Source of the DNA: Lutjanus erythropterus
Taxonomy: Eukaryota; Chordata; Actinopteri; Lutjaniformes; Lutjanidae
Reading direction: 5' to 3'
DNA: 64,000 bases
Assembly (NCBI GenBank): GCA_020091685.1
Contig: CM034612.1
Span: forward strand, 24,513,158-24,577,157
Numbering within the stretch: position 1 is the stretch's first letter; every line of letters begins with the position of its first letter. Positions 27,201-36,151 of this stretch are shown here, piece after piece. A program made the position numbers and the translations under genes. The notes beneath the pieces were generated by a model, which worked only from the letters and a program-made list of their open reading frames with translations, did not search any database and was not told the DNA's origin.

Positions 27201-28222
27201 GGAGAGAAAACGCAACTATTTTAACCCAAACCATGATGTTTTTCTGAACCTAACCAAGGTGACAATTGCCACACAAACCTATACAAGCATGGGGGGAATA
27301 TGCAACGCAACGCAACACAACAATTTTAACCCAAACCATGATGATTTTCTGAACATAACCAAGTGGTTTTGTTGCCTAAACCTAACCAATGTTTCAGAAC
27401 GATAACCTTTCTGGCAGCATCTTAAACAGGTGCAAGGACAGAACAAAACAAACAAAACTAATTGGTTAGGTTTTACACTTAGGTGCTTGTCTCTGCCATA
27501 GGTTTTATTATGCCATAGGTCAGGTTATAAACACTCAGGTGTAAATAGCCACACTTGTCATTCCAACCTGGGTGCAAATAGCCACACTGGCTATTCCACA
27601 TGGGGTGCAAATAGCATCTGCCAAAATTAAGTGACCAAAAGTTATTTTAAACTTTTTTTTTAGGTTTAGGGGCTCTTGAGGATGCAGGGTGATTAATAAC
27701 CTGCTTCCTTCCTTACTTCCTTCCATCCTTCCTTCTGTAATCTGCTGCTCGCTTCCTTCCACTATCATTCTTCCTTTGCAAACATCAGCAGATCAGCAGC
27801 AGGCCATTCATTACCTCCAAGTCTCCATGCTGATTCTCGGATCATTTTTCAAAGTCATAACAACTTTCAGCGAGAATAATACGGCCATGGCGAGGAAATG
27901 AAGACTTGAAATATGGAAACACAATCTCCACGTCCCCTTGTCATCAGTTTCTCACACATTTTAACAACAAATGTGCAGCGACAAGAAAAGAGCGCCGTCG
28001 TGAATGCACAATGGGGCTGTCTTGAACTACTGCCGACATCTGAAGATAAGAAAATAGAGATTTTTCTATTTGCATCCACAGCCCTGATAATGACTTTTAT
28101 GGTGAGATTAGGTTTAAATGTATGTGTAAGGATTTTCTGTCCCTCTCCTCCCATTTGCATTTTCACCCAGTTGTGATGGACCAGTTTCCCACCGAGAATG
28201 GTTTCAGGTGCAAATAAAGTCT

Positions 28223-28276
<54 letters not shown>

Positions 28277-31200
28277 CTAAATTAAATTAATATAGTATAT
28301 ATGCTGTAATGCTAGTAATTCATCATATAAGCCCAGTGCAGGTGCTCAGGGAAACTGCTGAGCTGAAGGTTTGAGGCCCTTGTGGGACATTGACCAATCA
28401 GAGGAGATCAAACTAAATTGACCATATCATGTGAAGCTGCTCACTACTTTTATAGCTGTGACTTTATGACTTTTGTGAGCTCTTATCCGATGCTGACCCG
28501 CTAGTTCATGTCCACAGGGGATTAGTGAGGTAATGTGCAAGCAAATCGCACGTAATGGTATTTGCTCTCCCGTGGGAATGTCTTGACATGGCCAGAGGTC
28601 AGCAATCTCCATCACAGCTTCCTCTCGCGCTGCATCGACATATCGCCTCTCTCATCTCCCTCTCATCCTCAACCTTTCATCGAAACCCAGCACAAGAGAC
28701 TTGACTTTGTTGCTTGAAGAGGAGATAAAATGGCAGAAAGTAATCCTGTGGAAAGAAGAGAGATAAGGAGAGGAACACTGAGGCAGAGCAGGAGATGACA
28801 AGATTCCCTCCCTTGTCTCTTTTTCCCATGTTAATTACAGCGTTTGTCCTCCTCTGGGATGGAGGGTTGCACGCTCTGTGCAACATTTGTGTGAATCATA
28901 GCTTGATGTCTCTGAGCGGATATAAAAAGGAAAGATTTTCATCAACAAAGAGCTGCTATTTGCTATGCGCTGTTACGCCTTAGTGGGCTTTGATGATGAA
29001 TAGAGAAGAGTAGGGAGCACACAAAGAGCGAAGAAGCAGGAGGGGTGCAGAACGAGGCCTTCTTCTTGAGCAGAGACGTTCGAAATCCATCGTGCCTTGT
29101 CAATTTACGCTCCCCTCAAAATGCTTTAAAGGAGCATTTGATATGACAGAGTAAGGCGAACAAGGTAAAAAAATAAGTAGTAAGAGTGTAACAGGTTCAA
29201 GCAGAGGTAACAACATGGAGATGAAAGTCAGGATTTGTATAAATTTCTTCCAAGAAAAGAAGAATCTGATAAAATTCTATGTAAAAACTTCCAAGAACTT
29301 AATTTTTCCCATCAATAATTGGGAAAATATTAGATGTTCTGGGAACAGGATATGAAAATGTCAACATAAGATGTTATCATGGCGAAATAAGATACTGTAT
29401 TATGTTTTGGGCACAATTTTGTGTGAACAAGATCTAGATAGTGTGCAAACAAGTTATGCTGCGTGGGAACCAGATTCATATGTTGTCTGCACATGTTATT
29501 ATCTTGATAGAAGAAGACTTATATGTTACCATATAATGTGCACACAAACTATTACTTTGTGGGAACAAGATGCATATGTTGTGCACTTAAATCATCATCT
29601 GGTGGGGGCAAGATCGTTATGTCTGCACAAGTTATTAACTCAAGGGAACATGATCCATACCCATACAGTATACTGTGCACCCAAATTTCAAGACTGTACA
29701 TATAATAGTCACCAAAATTGTGCAGTAAATCTAACAATCTAGCCTTTTAAATAAATTACATACAGCAATATGAATGATTTCCCTGGATGAATCTTGGATC
29801 AGTTCACTAATTTTGCACTGCATAGTGCTGCAAATATTCTCCAAAGGAGTGTTTCCCAAAGTGGGTCACAGGTGGAGCTTGAGATCTGTGCCCGAACCCG
29901 ATGGGAACTGACCGGGCCGGGCCGTATTTCTCACATATTTAATGGGCTCATGTCAAGTTTGAGCTGTACATATTGTCACCATTACTGCCAGCTCCTACTG
30001 ATTGGTACATAGAGGGAAGTTTGTTAAGAAAAATGTCGGCTGTAATCAGGTTCAGGCTGAAATATGCTAATGAGGGACGGGTTCGGGTCGGGTTCAGATA
30101 GAATTGTGTCAGGCTTGGCCCTTTTCAGGCTCAATTTCAAGTTATTGTCACAGCCCCATTTTTTATAGGGGTTTTTGTGTATTCTCACCTTAATTCATCA
30201 AAAACTGCTGTTTTGTCACTGCCCCTCTGTGTCTCATACTGATGCACAAGGTGGCTAGTGGTAGTGGCTGTATGAGATGCTGCCAGATAGCCAGTTTTGG
30301 GAGGTCTGGCCACAAAAACTACATGGGTAGATTTATGGGTAGATTTAAAACTTTTAATAATGTTTTTGGACTTCTTCCTCTTTATGCTACATCAAAAGCC
30401 TGGTGCGTCTCATTCACCTGCAGATATATTTACTTTGAAGTCACTTGCAAGCCTCCTGTCTGTATGAATAGCTGAGGGGCGGTGACAAAATGTTAGTATC
30501 TGACAAGCTGGGAATGAGAATGTGCTGGGTAATGATGATGGTAACCTCTATTTGAAGCAGGCTTTTATTTCAGAAGTCTTATTTGTGACATCATAGTTTG
30601 CAGCCAATGAGACAGAAATTGGCTTTCAGTGACATTAACCTGTTAATGTACAGCCATCTCACTAATGGACAAAACTATAAACCAGCACAACAATGACAAT
30701 TAGGCTACCAGTATAAACCATCATGGACAGAACATGGTGCAAAAACAAAAGGTAAGAAACTACTCAGTCCAGCACTAGGCATGATGGGAATTGTGGGCCA
30801 TCACTGCAATATTTTGTGTGAAGCCTCATTTCATCCCGTTTGCCTTTTTAAAGTTACTGTATTAATAGTAAATAATACAAACTACACACTTCCTGTATGT
30901 GTTATTATAATTATAAGCCTTCAAGTGTTTCAGTGCACTGTGCGAGTTTGTTATGAGTTTGTGAGAAACATTACACTTTTAATTATTGCTGTAATGTACT
31001 TTTATAGTAAAATTTATACCTCTCATATATGTTTTAATTCATGGTGTGTAAAAGTAGATGTTATGGTAATTCATGATCTATTTTTGCAAGTTTAGGTACC
31101 AGGGAGACACCAGATTTCTCTTTTGGGTCTTGAAATGAAAAGTTTTGGAAAACCCCTGCTTTAAACACTGATGTCACAGCTCTGGCTGAGAGCCTTTCCA

Positions 31201-34200
31201 TAGCGATGCCCAAACTCACTAAAAATGCACAACAAAACATGCTTTCTCAAAAAACTCTTCAGTTTTAACACAGCATTTAAAATATTAATGAGTGTTTTTT
31301 GTGGTAAATAATGTGAATTCCCAGTGGGAAAAATCCTTACCCACACCTCTTCACCTTATTGATTTTACAAGGAAATAAAGACAGAGAGCATCGACCTATG
31401 ACTCGTGTCCTCACATGACTTTCTAATGGAGCTTCTTAAGAAAGTAACAGACTATGAAACATGACTTTTACAGACATCATTCAGAAATATTTGGAGGTCA
31501 TGTGTTTGTTTCCTTCGTGACTTCTATGTCGTAATCAGATAAAAAGGTGTAAAACTTGGTTTTCACCCTGGTTCCTGTAGCCAGTTCTGTGTATGATGAA
31601 TTGCCCTCTTGAACACATGAGGAGTGACTTCAAAGAGGAATACGTACAAACCTCTTTAGTCGAGCTGTCGTCGTGTAGAGCGCTTGGTGGTGGTCCCTGA
31701 GTTATTTCAGCACTTCATGTCAGCGGCTCTCCCTCCCTCTCCACCCCGGCCAGTGCAGCGCTGAAAGGCCACACTTGTTGTGAGCGGGACGGAGCGGTGA
31801 GGATGCAGGCCACAGTACAATCAATTTAGATTCCTTGAGGAAACCGGGGCACTGCCCTGGAGGGGAATTCAGACCCAGAGGAAAAATAATCAAGAGGTGC
31901 AAGAAAACATTCCTGCCCTTCAGATGCAAAAATCCCTCAGGCTTCTCCCTGCCCCAGACTCCTTTAATTCCTCCCCAGCCTGATCCTTTTCCCTCCTGCC
32001 GCGATCCACTTCATCACTGGCGTCATGGTGAATATGAAATATGCCTCAGATGAATGATTGCTGACTGGATCTGCGCATATTGAACACTCAATATCTGTAA
32101 TATCCTCCAATATCATTATTATCTTCCATACCCATGGCCTAATCTCTATCATGGTCTATGGAGCGACTCAGATAGGAGAAAAAGATAGAGTCAATAAAGA
32201 GATGAGTGTGTGATAATAAAGGCTGAGATTAATAACTCTCCCCCACTATCTGTCTGCCCGTCTTCCCACCTATCTCTCTTCATCTCTCTCTCCCTCTTTC
32301 TGCTTTGGTTCAGTTTCATTCATTTTAGAGTGCTCGACTGGCATGGTGAGAGTGTCCTTACACTGCCAAGGATATTATATAGTAACATAACAAAAGACTG
32401 AGAGATAGGAAGTAATATCACGAACCTCTGATCTGTGGAATCAGTGTGTTAATATACAACAAACAGATAAGAAAAATATATACCTTAAAGAGTGTAAAAA
32501 GTGATATTCCATATATTGAGATTTAAGATATTTTGTAATTTATTGTAAAACCTTTCAGATAATGTATTGGTTTTATATTGCGTGATGCTGTGGCAATTAT
32601 TTCCATATAATTTGCATACATTTATATTTATATATTTTTTAAATAAACTGCAAATATAAGCAAGAAAGATTGTTAGTTTTTACGTATTTTATACAGCACA
32701 CTGCCAACACATTTTCACACAACTCATCCAGTGTGGTCAGTGGCCATATGCTTCAAACTATGATGTTCTACGTACTCTTCTAGCATCGGGTTTTGCACGT
32801 GCAGGACACCTCAGCCAAATTATAAATGATAAATACGCAACATCTAGGTAGACTGTCAAAATAAAGGCACAAAAACTTCAGTAACTTCAATAATCTCCCA
32901 AAAAATTAAAATCTAACAATTGTTATTAATGTCTAGTCAGTGTTTTAGCGTAATTAATTCCCATGCATCCTGTAATCTTAGTCAGCCCTCCTCTGGCAGC
33001 AGCATTGCATCAATCCATGTCCCCTCATGCTGAGCTCCACAGGCAGGAGTCTGACCGGCTTTTTCTACTACTAACAGGGACACTCGCCACAAGTGAACTG
33101 ACTTTATCGTCCCCACCAACTGTGACATGAAATATCCTCCCTTGCATAAGTTATGTACGTAAAGTAACGTAAAGTAACAGTACACTGACCCTGGTCTCCT
33201 TTGTGAAAGCCCTATGTTTGTTTGAGACATCCATCCACCCAAACTCCTCCATATGCTGACTTTCTTGCTTTTTATACTACGTCACCTGACTTCTACAGCC
33301 CATCAAACCTAACACTAGCTGGGCATCTCCTGAAATGACACTACAGGGGTGCCTATAGCATCATAGTTTGTATCTTATAGGCACTGACCAAGCTGTTGTT
33401 GTTGCTGTTTTGAGTAAAACACATTTTACTTTCTATTTCTTCTTGGTGCTTCTTTACTTTCTATTTCTAATTTGACCACCAAGGCAACTAACTTTGATGT
33501 CACACCTAGCATCTAAAAGCTGGGTTCATTAATCAGTATATCAGACATGTTGAAGTAGACCAACTGACACCGTGGCTACTTGGCTCACACCCCAAAACTA
33601 TTGTATTAGATGTATCTTTTACAAAATTATCCTTTTCAGCCAAAGGGGCAAGAAATTACCAATGTATTTCTGTTGTTCTGTTAAACTGGCTAATCACTTT
33701 GTACCAAATGATTAGAAAGGCAGTGTTTAACAGTTAACAGTGTCCAGATCTTCATAAGCCCCTGGTTTAAATTTCACAGCAACGTCTCTTTTTTTCTCCC
33801 TCCAATCCCTCCTTCTCTACCTTTTCCCCGACCAGCCGGAGTTGTCCGGAGCAGCCGTCCTCCACCAGGCCAGGAGGGATCAGGTAGTGGATGCCTGTCG
33901 AGTCTACAGTGCATCCAGCCGTAAACGCAGAGTCCTCACACCATCAGACCTCAAACACCTTGTGGTGGATGAGGATCATGAGCTCATCTACTGCTACGTC
34001 CCCAAGGTGGCCTGCACCAACTGGAAACGTGTCATGATGGTGCTCACAGGCCGGGGCAAATACAGGTGAGTCTAGACTGTTAGATGGGTTCAGAGAGTGT
34101 TGGGGGAATTCATTCCCTTTTTGAAATATATTGCTTTTGGAAATAAAAAGCACAGGCTATGTGTTGTATGATTCAATCCAAGCCAAGTCTAATTTTATTC

Positions 34201-36151
34201 ATATAATCCAACACCACCAATCACAATTTGCCCCAGGGGCTTTACACTCTGTACAGTGAAGGACAACCTTTGTCCTTTAGACCCTTGATCAGGTAATATA
34301 CTCACCAGCAGTGTGAAGTGTTCCCCACCTTTTTTTGTCAGAAATGTAAAGTAGTGGTTCCCAGCATTATGAAACTGTTAGATGCTAACTTTCATATGTT
34401 GTGCAATTTGCATAATTAGCAATAATTAGCACAATCACCCGTATGAACAATATGTCAGCAACTGCTTGTCTGATTCGGATAATACTGGTGTCATACTGGG
34501 GGGAGGGTTGTCAAGGATGCTGAATTCATTTCTGAAAATTTAAACTGGCAATTTGAACAGGTAGAAGCCAAATTCAGTCTCCTGTAGGCCAATTTTGATT
34601 CAGTTCTATTCAATTTAGACGCTTTAGAACACACTGGTCTTCTGTTTTTGACTCATCTGTTCTACTTGTCATTTTTTACTTGTATTATAACCCACTCTCT
34701 CTCTCTCTCTTTCTGAGGTTAGAATTTAACTACAGTCATATTATTCTGGTACTTCCCTCAGAGTGTAATCGGCTGTGCATCAAAATGTACAAGTTCCGCA
34801 TCATTTAGTTAATTGTGCTCATAAACTTCCTATAAAAATATCAAAATCAGCCCACCAGGAGTTGAAGTATGGTTAATTTGGCTGAAATGGCTATTTTGAA
34901 TTTTAAATAGACTGAAATAAGTAAATTTTAAACATCATTTGCATAATTGTGTTCATAAACATCCTATAATTTATAACCGCGTTGAAGTTATTTCAGTAAG
35001 TTATCAGTACAATCGATTCAGTGAGTTCTAAAACTTCTAAATTGACTGGAACTTCTTTTGTTTGGATGTGAAATGTTGTGTTTTGTTTGTTTCTGCACAT
35101 GAAAGCAAAGACAAATTTCTTCCATTTGCACGCACATAGTAGATGATTTTTTCTATTCTGTTTGATTCTGAATCAGCCAAGCAGTTGCTGAAATATTGTC
35201 CATATAGGTGATTATGCTAATTATTGCTAATTATACTAATTACACAAATGGCCCAACACATGCAAGTTAGCATCTGGCGGTTTCATAATACTGGGGACCC
35301 ATGCTTTACATTTCTGATATAAAACTTTGGGGTCCTCAACATTTCCAGGTTCAAAATAGCTCTATTAGCTGGCAAATAGACTATAAGGAAAAAATACCCC
35401 CCAAAAAGGTGTAGTCCAGTATCTCTGCATGCTGGCCTCATTACACTGAAATGTTGTGATGATACAAGGACATGAATGCATAATGTTTGTTTTGTTCTTC
35501 ACTGCCCTTGCATCTCTTTTCCACAGTGACCCAATGGAAATCCCTTCCAATGAAGCCCACATTCCCTCCAACCTGAAGACGCTGAACCAGTACAGCATTG
35601 CCGAGATCAACCACCGCCTCAAGAACTACCTCAAATTCCTCTTTGTTCGCGAGCCCTTTGAGAGGCTGGTCTCCGCGTACCGCAACAAGTTCACCCTCAA
35701 GTACAACTCGTCCTTCCACAAGCGCTTTGGCACCCGCATCATCCGGCGCTACCGCAAGAACGCCACGCAGGATGCTCTGATTAACGGGGCTGATGTCAAA
35801 TTCAAAGAATTCGCAGAGTACTTGGTGGACCCTGCCACGCAGCGTGACGGGCCACTCAACGAGCACTGGCAGACCGTCTACCAGCTTTGCCACCCGTGTC
35901 ACATCCACTACGACCTGGTGGGCAAGTACGAGACGCTGGAAGACGACGCAAACTACGTGCTGCGACTGGTGGGTGTTGGAGACTCTTTGCGCTTCCCGAG
36001 CTACGCCAAGTCCACTCGTACCACAGACGCCATGACAGCCCAGTTCTTCAGCAATATCAGCACTCAGCAGCAGGTCCAACTCTACCAGCTTTACAAGTTG
36101 GACTTCCTCATGTTCAACTACTCCACACCCAGCTACCTCCGGCTGGACTAA
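4424..36151 (+). CDS. chst11: Carbohydrate sulfotransferase 11 (chondroitin 4-O-sulfotransferase 1), exons 2-4, 5' partial
   Basis: Golgi type II membrane enzyme that moves sulfate from PAPS to the 4-hydroxyl of N-acetylgalactosamine in chondroitin, a key step in making cartilage matrix. The join is 4424-4509, 33836-34065 and 35527-36151, all with GT-AG sites. Intron phases are 1 (before exon 2), 0 and 2. The product covers residues 41-352 plus the end of codon 40, numbered by human CHST11, which is also 352 residues. Seen in the sequence: a basic stem (RKRR, 97-100), the 5'-phosphosulfate-binding motif [10 protein letters not shown] (124-133), the 3'-phosphate-binding motif [13 protein letters not shown] (185-197), and N-glycosylation sequons at 205, 223, 321 and 342, where human CHST11 also has them. 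The missing exon 1 should encode the cytosolic tail and signal anchor. The family also contains CHST12 and CHST13, but the near-identity around [19 protein letters not shown] favours CHST11. Confidence 0.97.
5346..6415. mobile_element. Non-autonomous hAT-like element carrying a 28-bp minisatellite
   Basis: The left end is ACAGAGGTGG followed by AAGCAGAAGTGCAGATA and AAAAGTAGAAGTACT, the outer sequence of a common teleost CAGAGGTGG-ended element. The right end is worn (ATCTACTTAAG...TACTTTGTATCCCTGCT). The interior is almost wholly replaced by tandem units (5440-6085). A second copy in inverse orientation lies at 59095-59623. Confidence 0.65.
5440..6085. repeat. 28-bp minisatellite
   Basis: Near-identical units of the form TTACTTCTTTTACGTCGT plus TTTCACCTTA run from about 5499 to 5675, then diverge into TCTTGTTATGTCTTTTA-type units. 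A period of 28 keeps shifting the frame, so all three forward frames stay open and give look-alike Phe/Leu-rich reading frames. They are not proteins. Confidence 0.93.
6697..6738. other. Perfect 13-bp hairpin
   Basis: CTCTTTGGCAGCC (6697-6709) and GGCTGCCAAAGAG (6726-6738) are exact reverse complements around a 16-base loop. The left arm also starts a separate palindrome, TTTGGCAGCCAAA. The stem is short for a microRNA precursor and no longer pairing was found outside it. Function unknown. Confidence 0.6.
6739..9184. other. Intronic DNA without recognised genes
   Basis: A/T-rich sequence with no exon-like segment recognised. The stretch at about 8700-9000 is more G+C-rich and C/T-rich, with overlapping open frames on both strands that resemble no known protein. 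Confidence 0.6.
9185..9263. repeat. (GT)n microsatellite, about 39 repeats
   Basis: Uninterrupted TG run, the longest dinucleotide repeat in the window. Confidence 0.98.
10770..10930. repeat. Dispersed repeat 'GACGCATCCATCCACC', copy in intron 2
   Basis: Contains ATCCATCCACC, then CGTGGACTTTCTCACTCTTT and ATATTACATCACC. The same ordered phrases occur at 13370-13440, 13865-13935, 33220-33290 and 58075-58140, with varying decay. Class unknown; no coding region. Confidence 0.6.
12095..12290. repeat. Dispersed repeat 'GGACAGTTyAC', copy 1
   Basis: GGGGACAGTTTACTATAAAA, then ATCAAAAATACATATTTTCC, TAGTGCTGTTTATCCAT and TTGGTGTGAGCTGC. The same order is found at 51325-51605. This is a familiar teleost interspersed element, probably non-autonomous. 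Confidence 0.7.
12570..12900 (-). mobile_element. LINE reverse-transcriptase 3' remnant (antisense), copy 1
   Basis: The + strand phrases GGGCAGCAGTCTAAGCAAGAC, ATTCCAAGGCGTTGCC and CCAACATGTTCTGGTTC are worn versions of the antisense 3' coding end of a common teleost LINE, whose protein there reads roughly GRPRTRWRD...WERLG...LLRLLP. Too many frameshifts to be coding. Confidence 0.6.
13465..13730 (-). mobile_element. LINE reverse-transcriptase remnant (antisense), copy 2
   Basis: Has GGGATACCAAGGTGTTACC and, on the minus strand at 13631-13651, codons for HELWVMT, a phrase from the C-terminal region of a fish LINE ORF (the ..[11 protein letters not shown].. segment). The middle of the family sequence is missing. 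It shares its tail with copy 3, including GAGAGACTCArACTTTTrGC and CTCTGTTGGTCCAAAAAA. Confidence 0.65.
13810..14275 (-). mobile_element. LINE-associated repeat unit, copy 3
   Basis: Starts like the sequence at about 13313 (GGTTTCCCA, GGGACAAGAGCATTGGTCTCC) and ends like copy 2, so 13313-13730 and 13810-14275 are a diverged direct duplication of a composite repeat. Minus strand 14156-14176 again encodes HELWVMT. CCTAGGAAGGTGTCCAGGAG at about 14060 is the antisense of the family's RRPRGRP-preceding region. An A-rich run (14255-14270) follows. Confidence 0.65.
14290..17285. other. Intronic DNA without recognised genes
   Basis: Contains GT-rich patches (14558-14580, 14785-14810) and a CA-rich patch (17065-17175) that open spurious frames. 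No exon, RNA gene or clear element end was recognised. Confidence 0.6.
17286..18250. mobile_element. Foldback element with ~140-bp inverted arms
   Basis: The left arm (about 17329-17482) starts CCATGTCATGACACCT and the right arm (about 18112-18250) ends AGGTGTCATGTCATGG. Matching phrases run inward in inverted order (GTGTTTATGAATACT against the right-arm complement GTCTTTATGAAGGCT; TTATGTCATTTTTmATGCAA in both). The interior holds about four 49-bp units ending in CTTGACATTAATCAAG and a direct duplication containing GTGTCATGAATACTTTCC. It has no coding capacity. This is a known teleost repeat type. Confidence 0.8.
19403..19896. mobile_element. Non-autonomous hAT-type element
   Basis: The right end, read on the minus strand, is CAGGGGTGGGCAATTATTTT, a classic hAT terminus; the left end CAGACCTGGGAAAATTG is its worn partner. 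The inside has GTGGCCTGCAAGGCC and GTCTGGCCCACAGCAGAC phrases of the family. Open frames inside are short and unlike a transposase. Confidence 0.7.
19900..21474. other. Intronic DNA; possible conserved stretch
   Basis: Holds the short (ATT)n run at 20585-20609. The sequence from about 20270 to 20680 has mixed composition and homeobox-like TAATTAG/CATTAATTGC words. No gene recognised. Confidence 0.5.
21475..21613. repeat. ~46-bp tandem repeat, three units
   Basis: Units begin TGATCATGCCAGCTTAACTT, TGATCATTCCAGGTTAACTG and TGGACCATGCCAGCTTAACTT. Units 1 and 3 are nearly identical and unit 2 is diverged, which suggests a 92-bp higher-order step. Confidence 0.8.
23229..23704. mobile_element. Short inverted-repeat element (CTGGGCGATA ends)
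   Basis: The left end is GGCCTGGGCGATAG and the right end is ATATTGCCCAGCTCTAGG, inverted with respect to each other. The inside has ATATCACGATATAACGATAT, typical of a widespread vertebrate, mainly teleost, non-autonomous DNA element. Confidence 0.75.
25211..26090. mobile_element. TIR element (TACACTCTTAGAAATAA) with internal tandem units
   Basis: A perfect 17-bp inverted repeat: TACACTCTTAGAAATAA at 25211-25227 and its complement at 26074-26090. The interior (about 25320-25790) contains repeated blocks of the form GTAGATGAAACCCTtrGAAT plus ATAAAAGGGTTCTT, 60-70 bp apart. A known teleost non-autonomous family; no transposase. Confidence 0.85.
27172..27385. repeat. Direct duplication of ~110 bp
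   Basis: Two blocks share CACACAAACC, then ACATGAGCATGGnGnGAA, then ATTTTAACCCAAACCATGAT and TTTCTGAACnTAACCAAG. The second block has a small CAACG expansion (27303-27321). Confidence 0.8.
27760..28190. promoter_or_regulatory. Candidate conserved non-coding stretch in intron 2
   Basis: Non-repetitive, balanced composition, ending just before the CA run. It contains an octamer-like ATTTGCAT word twice (28068-28075 and 28154-28161). There is no exon signature. Proposed only because it stands out from the repeat-rich surroundings; conservation is not tested. Confidence 0.25.
28226..28273. repeat. (CA)24 microsatellite
   Basis: Uninterrupted AC run. Confidence 0.97.
29370..29700. repeat. Degenerate tandem repeat 'GTTATTATCTTGnGGGAACAAGAT'
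   Basis: Blocks of GTGGGAACAAGAT followed by a GTTGTGCACA-type phrase and then CAAGTTATTA recur about every 50-60 bases with heavy divergence. The 123-codon open frame here is a by-product. Confidence 0.7.
29710..33189. other. Intronic DNA without recognised genes
   Basis: Contains relics related to the CATTCACCTGCAG-type repeat near 30180-30480 and CATCACTGCAATATTTTG-type A/T-rich sequence. The segment 31730-32170 is less repetitive and is noted among the findings. No exon or RNA gene seen. Confidence 0.55.
33190..33365. repeat. Dispersed repeat 'AGACATCCATCCACCC', copy near chst11 exon 3
   Basis: CTGGTCTCCTTTGTGAAAGC, then GAGACATCCATCCACCC, CTGACTTTCTTGCTTTTTAT, ACTACGTCACCTGACTTC, the fullest copy of the family also seen at 10770, 13313, 13815 and 58040. 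Confidence 0.65.
33836..34065 (+). CDS. chst11: chst11 coding exon 3 (5'-phosphosulfate-binding loop)
   Basis: The 230-nt exon follows a long C/T tract and CAG. It begins [16 protein letters not shown] and encodes residues 69-144 plus two bases of Ser145; the donor is CAG|GTGAGT, phase 2. It carries the RKRR stem cluster and [14 protein letters not shown], which holds the Lys/Thr-type loop that contacts the 5'-phosphosulfate of PAPS. There is no stop or frameshift. Confidence 0.96.
34066..35526 (+). other. chst11 intron 3 (1.46 kb)
   Basis: Bounded by GTGAGT and CCACAG. About two thirds of it is one foldback element (34338-35317). The final 200 bases before the acceptor are open in the downstream frame from about 35456, but this is read-through intron, because the acceptor and the Ser145 split codon match the family. 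Confidence 0.93.
34338..35317. mobile_element. Foldback element with ~140-bp inverted arms inside chst11 intron 3
   Basis: The left arm (about 34338-34480) begins TCAGAAATGTAAAG and holds TTATGAAACTG, AGATGCTAACTT and CAATAATTAGCACAATCACC. The right arm (about 35175-35317), read on the minus strand, gives TCAGAAATGTAAAG, TTATGAAACCG, AGATGCTAACTT and CAATAATTAGCATAATCACC in the same order. The arms are about 85-90 percent alike by eye. The interior (about 700 bp) is A/T-rich and non-coding. Confidence 0.85.
35527..36151 (+). CDS. chst11: chst11 terminal coding exon (catalytic domain and stop)
   Basis: After TTTTCCACAG a T completes Ser145, and 207 codons run to TAA at 36149-36151. The exon encodes most of the sulfotransferase fold: the 3'-phosphate motif [17 protein letters not shown], the [21 protein letters not shown] segment typical of the HNK-1/chondroitin sulfotransferase family, and the C-terminal [15 protein letters not shown]. 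The exon is clearly richer in G+C than the flanking introns. This composition creates a long open frame on the opposite strand that is not a gene. Confidence 0.97.

Larger units (their letters stand above)
4510..33835 (+). other. chst11 intron 2 (29.3 kb)
   Basis: Bounded by GTAGGA at 4510 and CAG at 33833-33835. Most of the recognisable content is repeats, listed separately. No convincing exon of another gene was found in it on either strand; the open frames are short, low in complexity or lie inside repeats. Confidence 0.93.

Noticed and set aside
35441-36079. 212-codon open frame on the minus strand
   Set aside because: It lies opposite chst11 exon 4 and is explained by that exon's G+C-rich codon use; it resembles no protein and has no own context.
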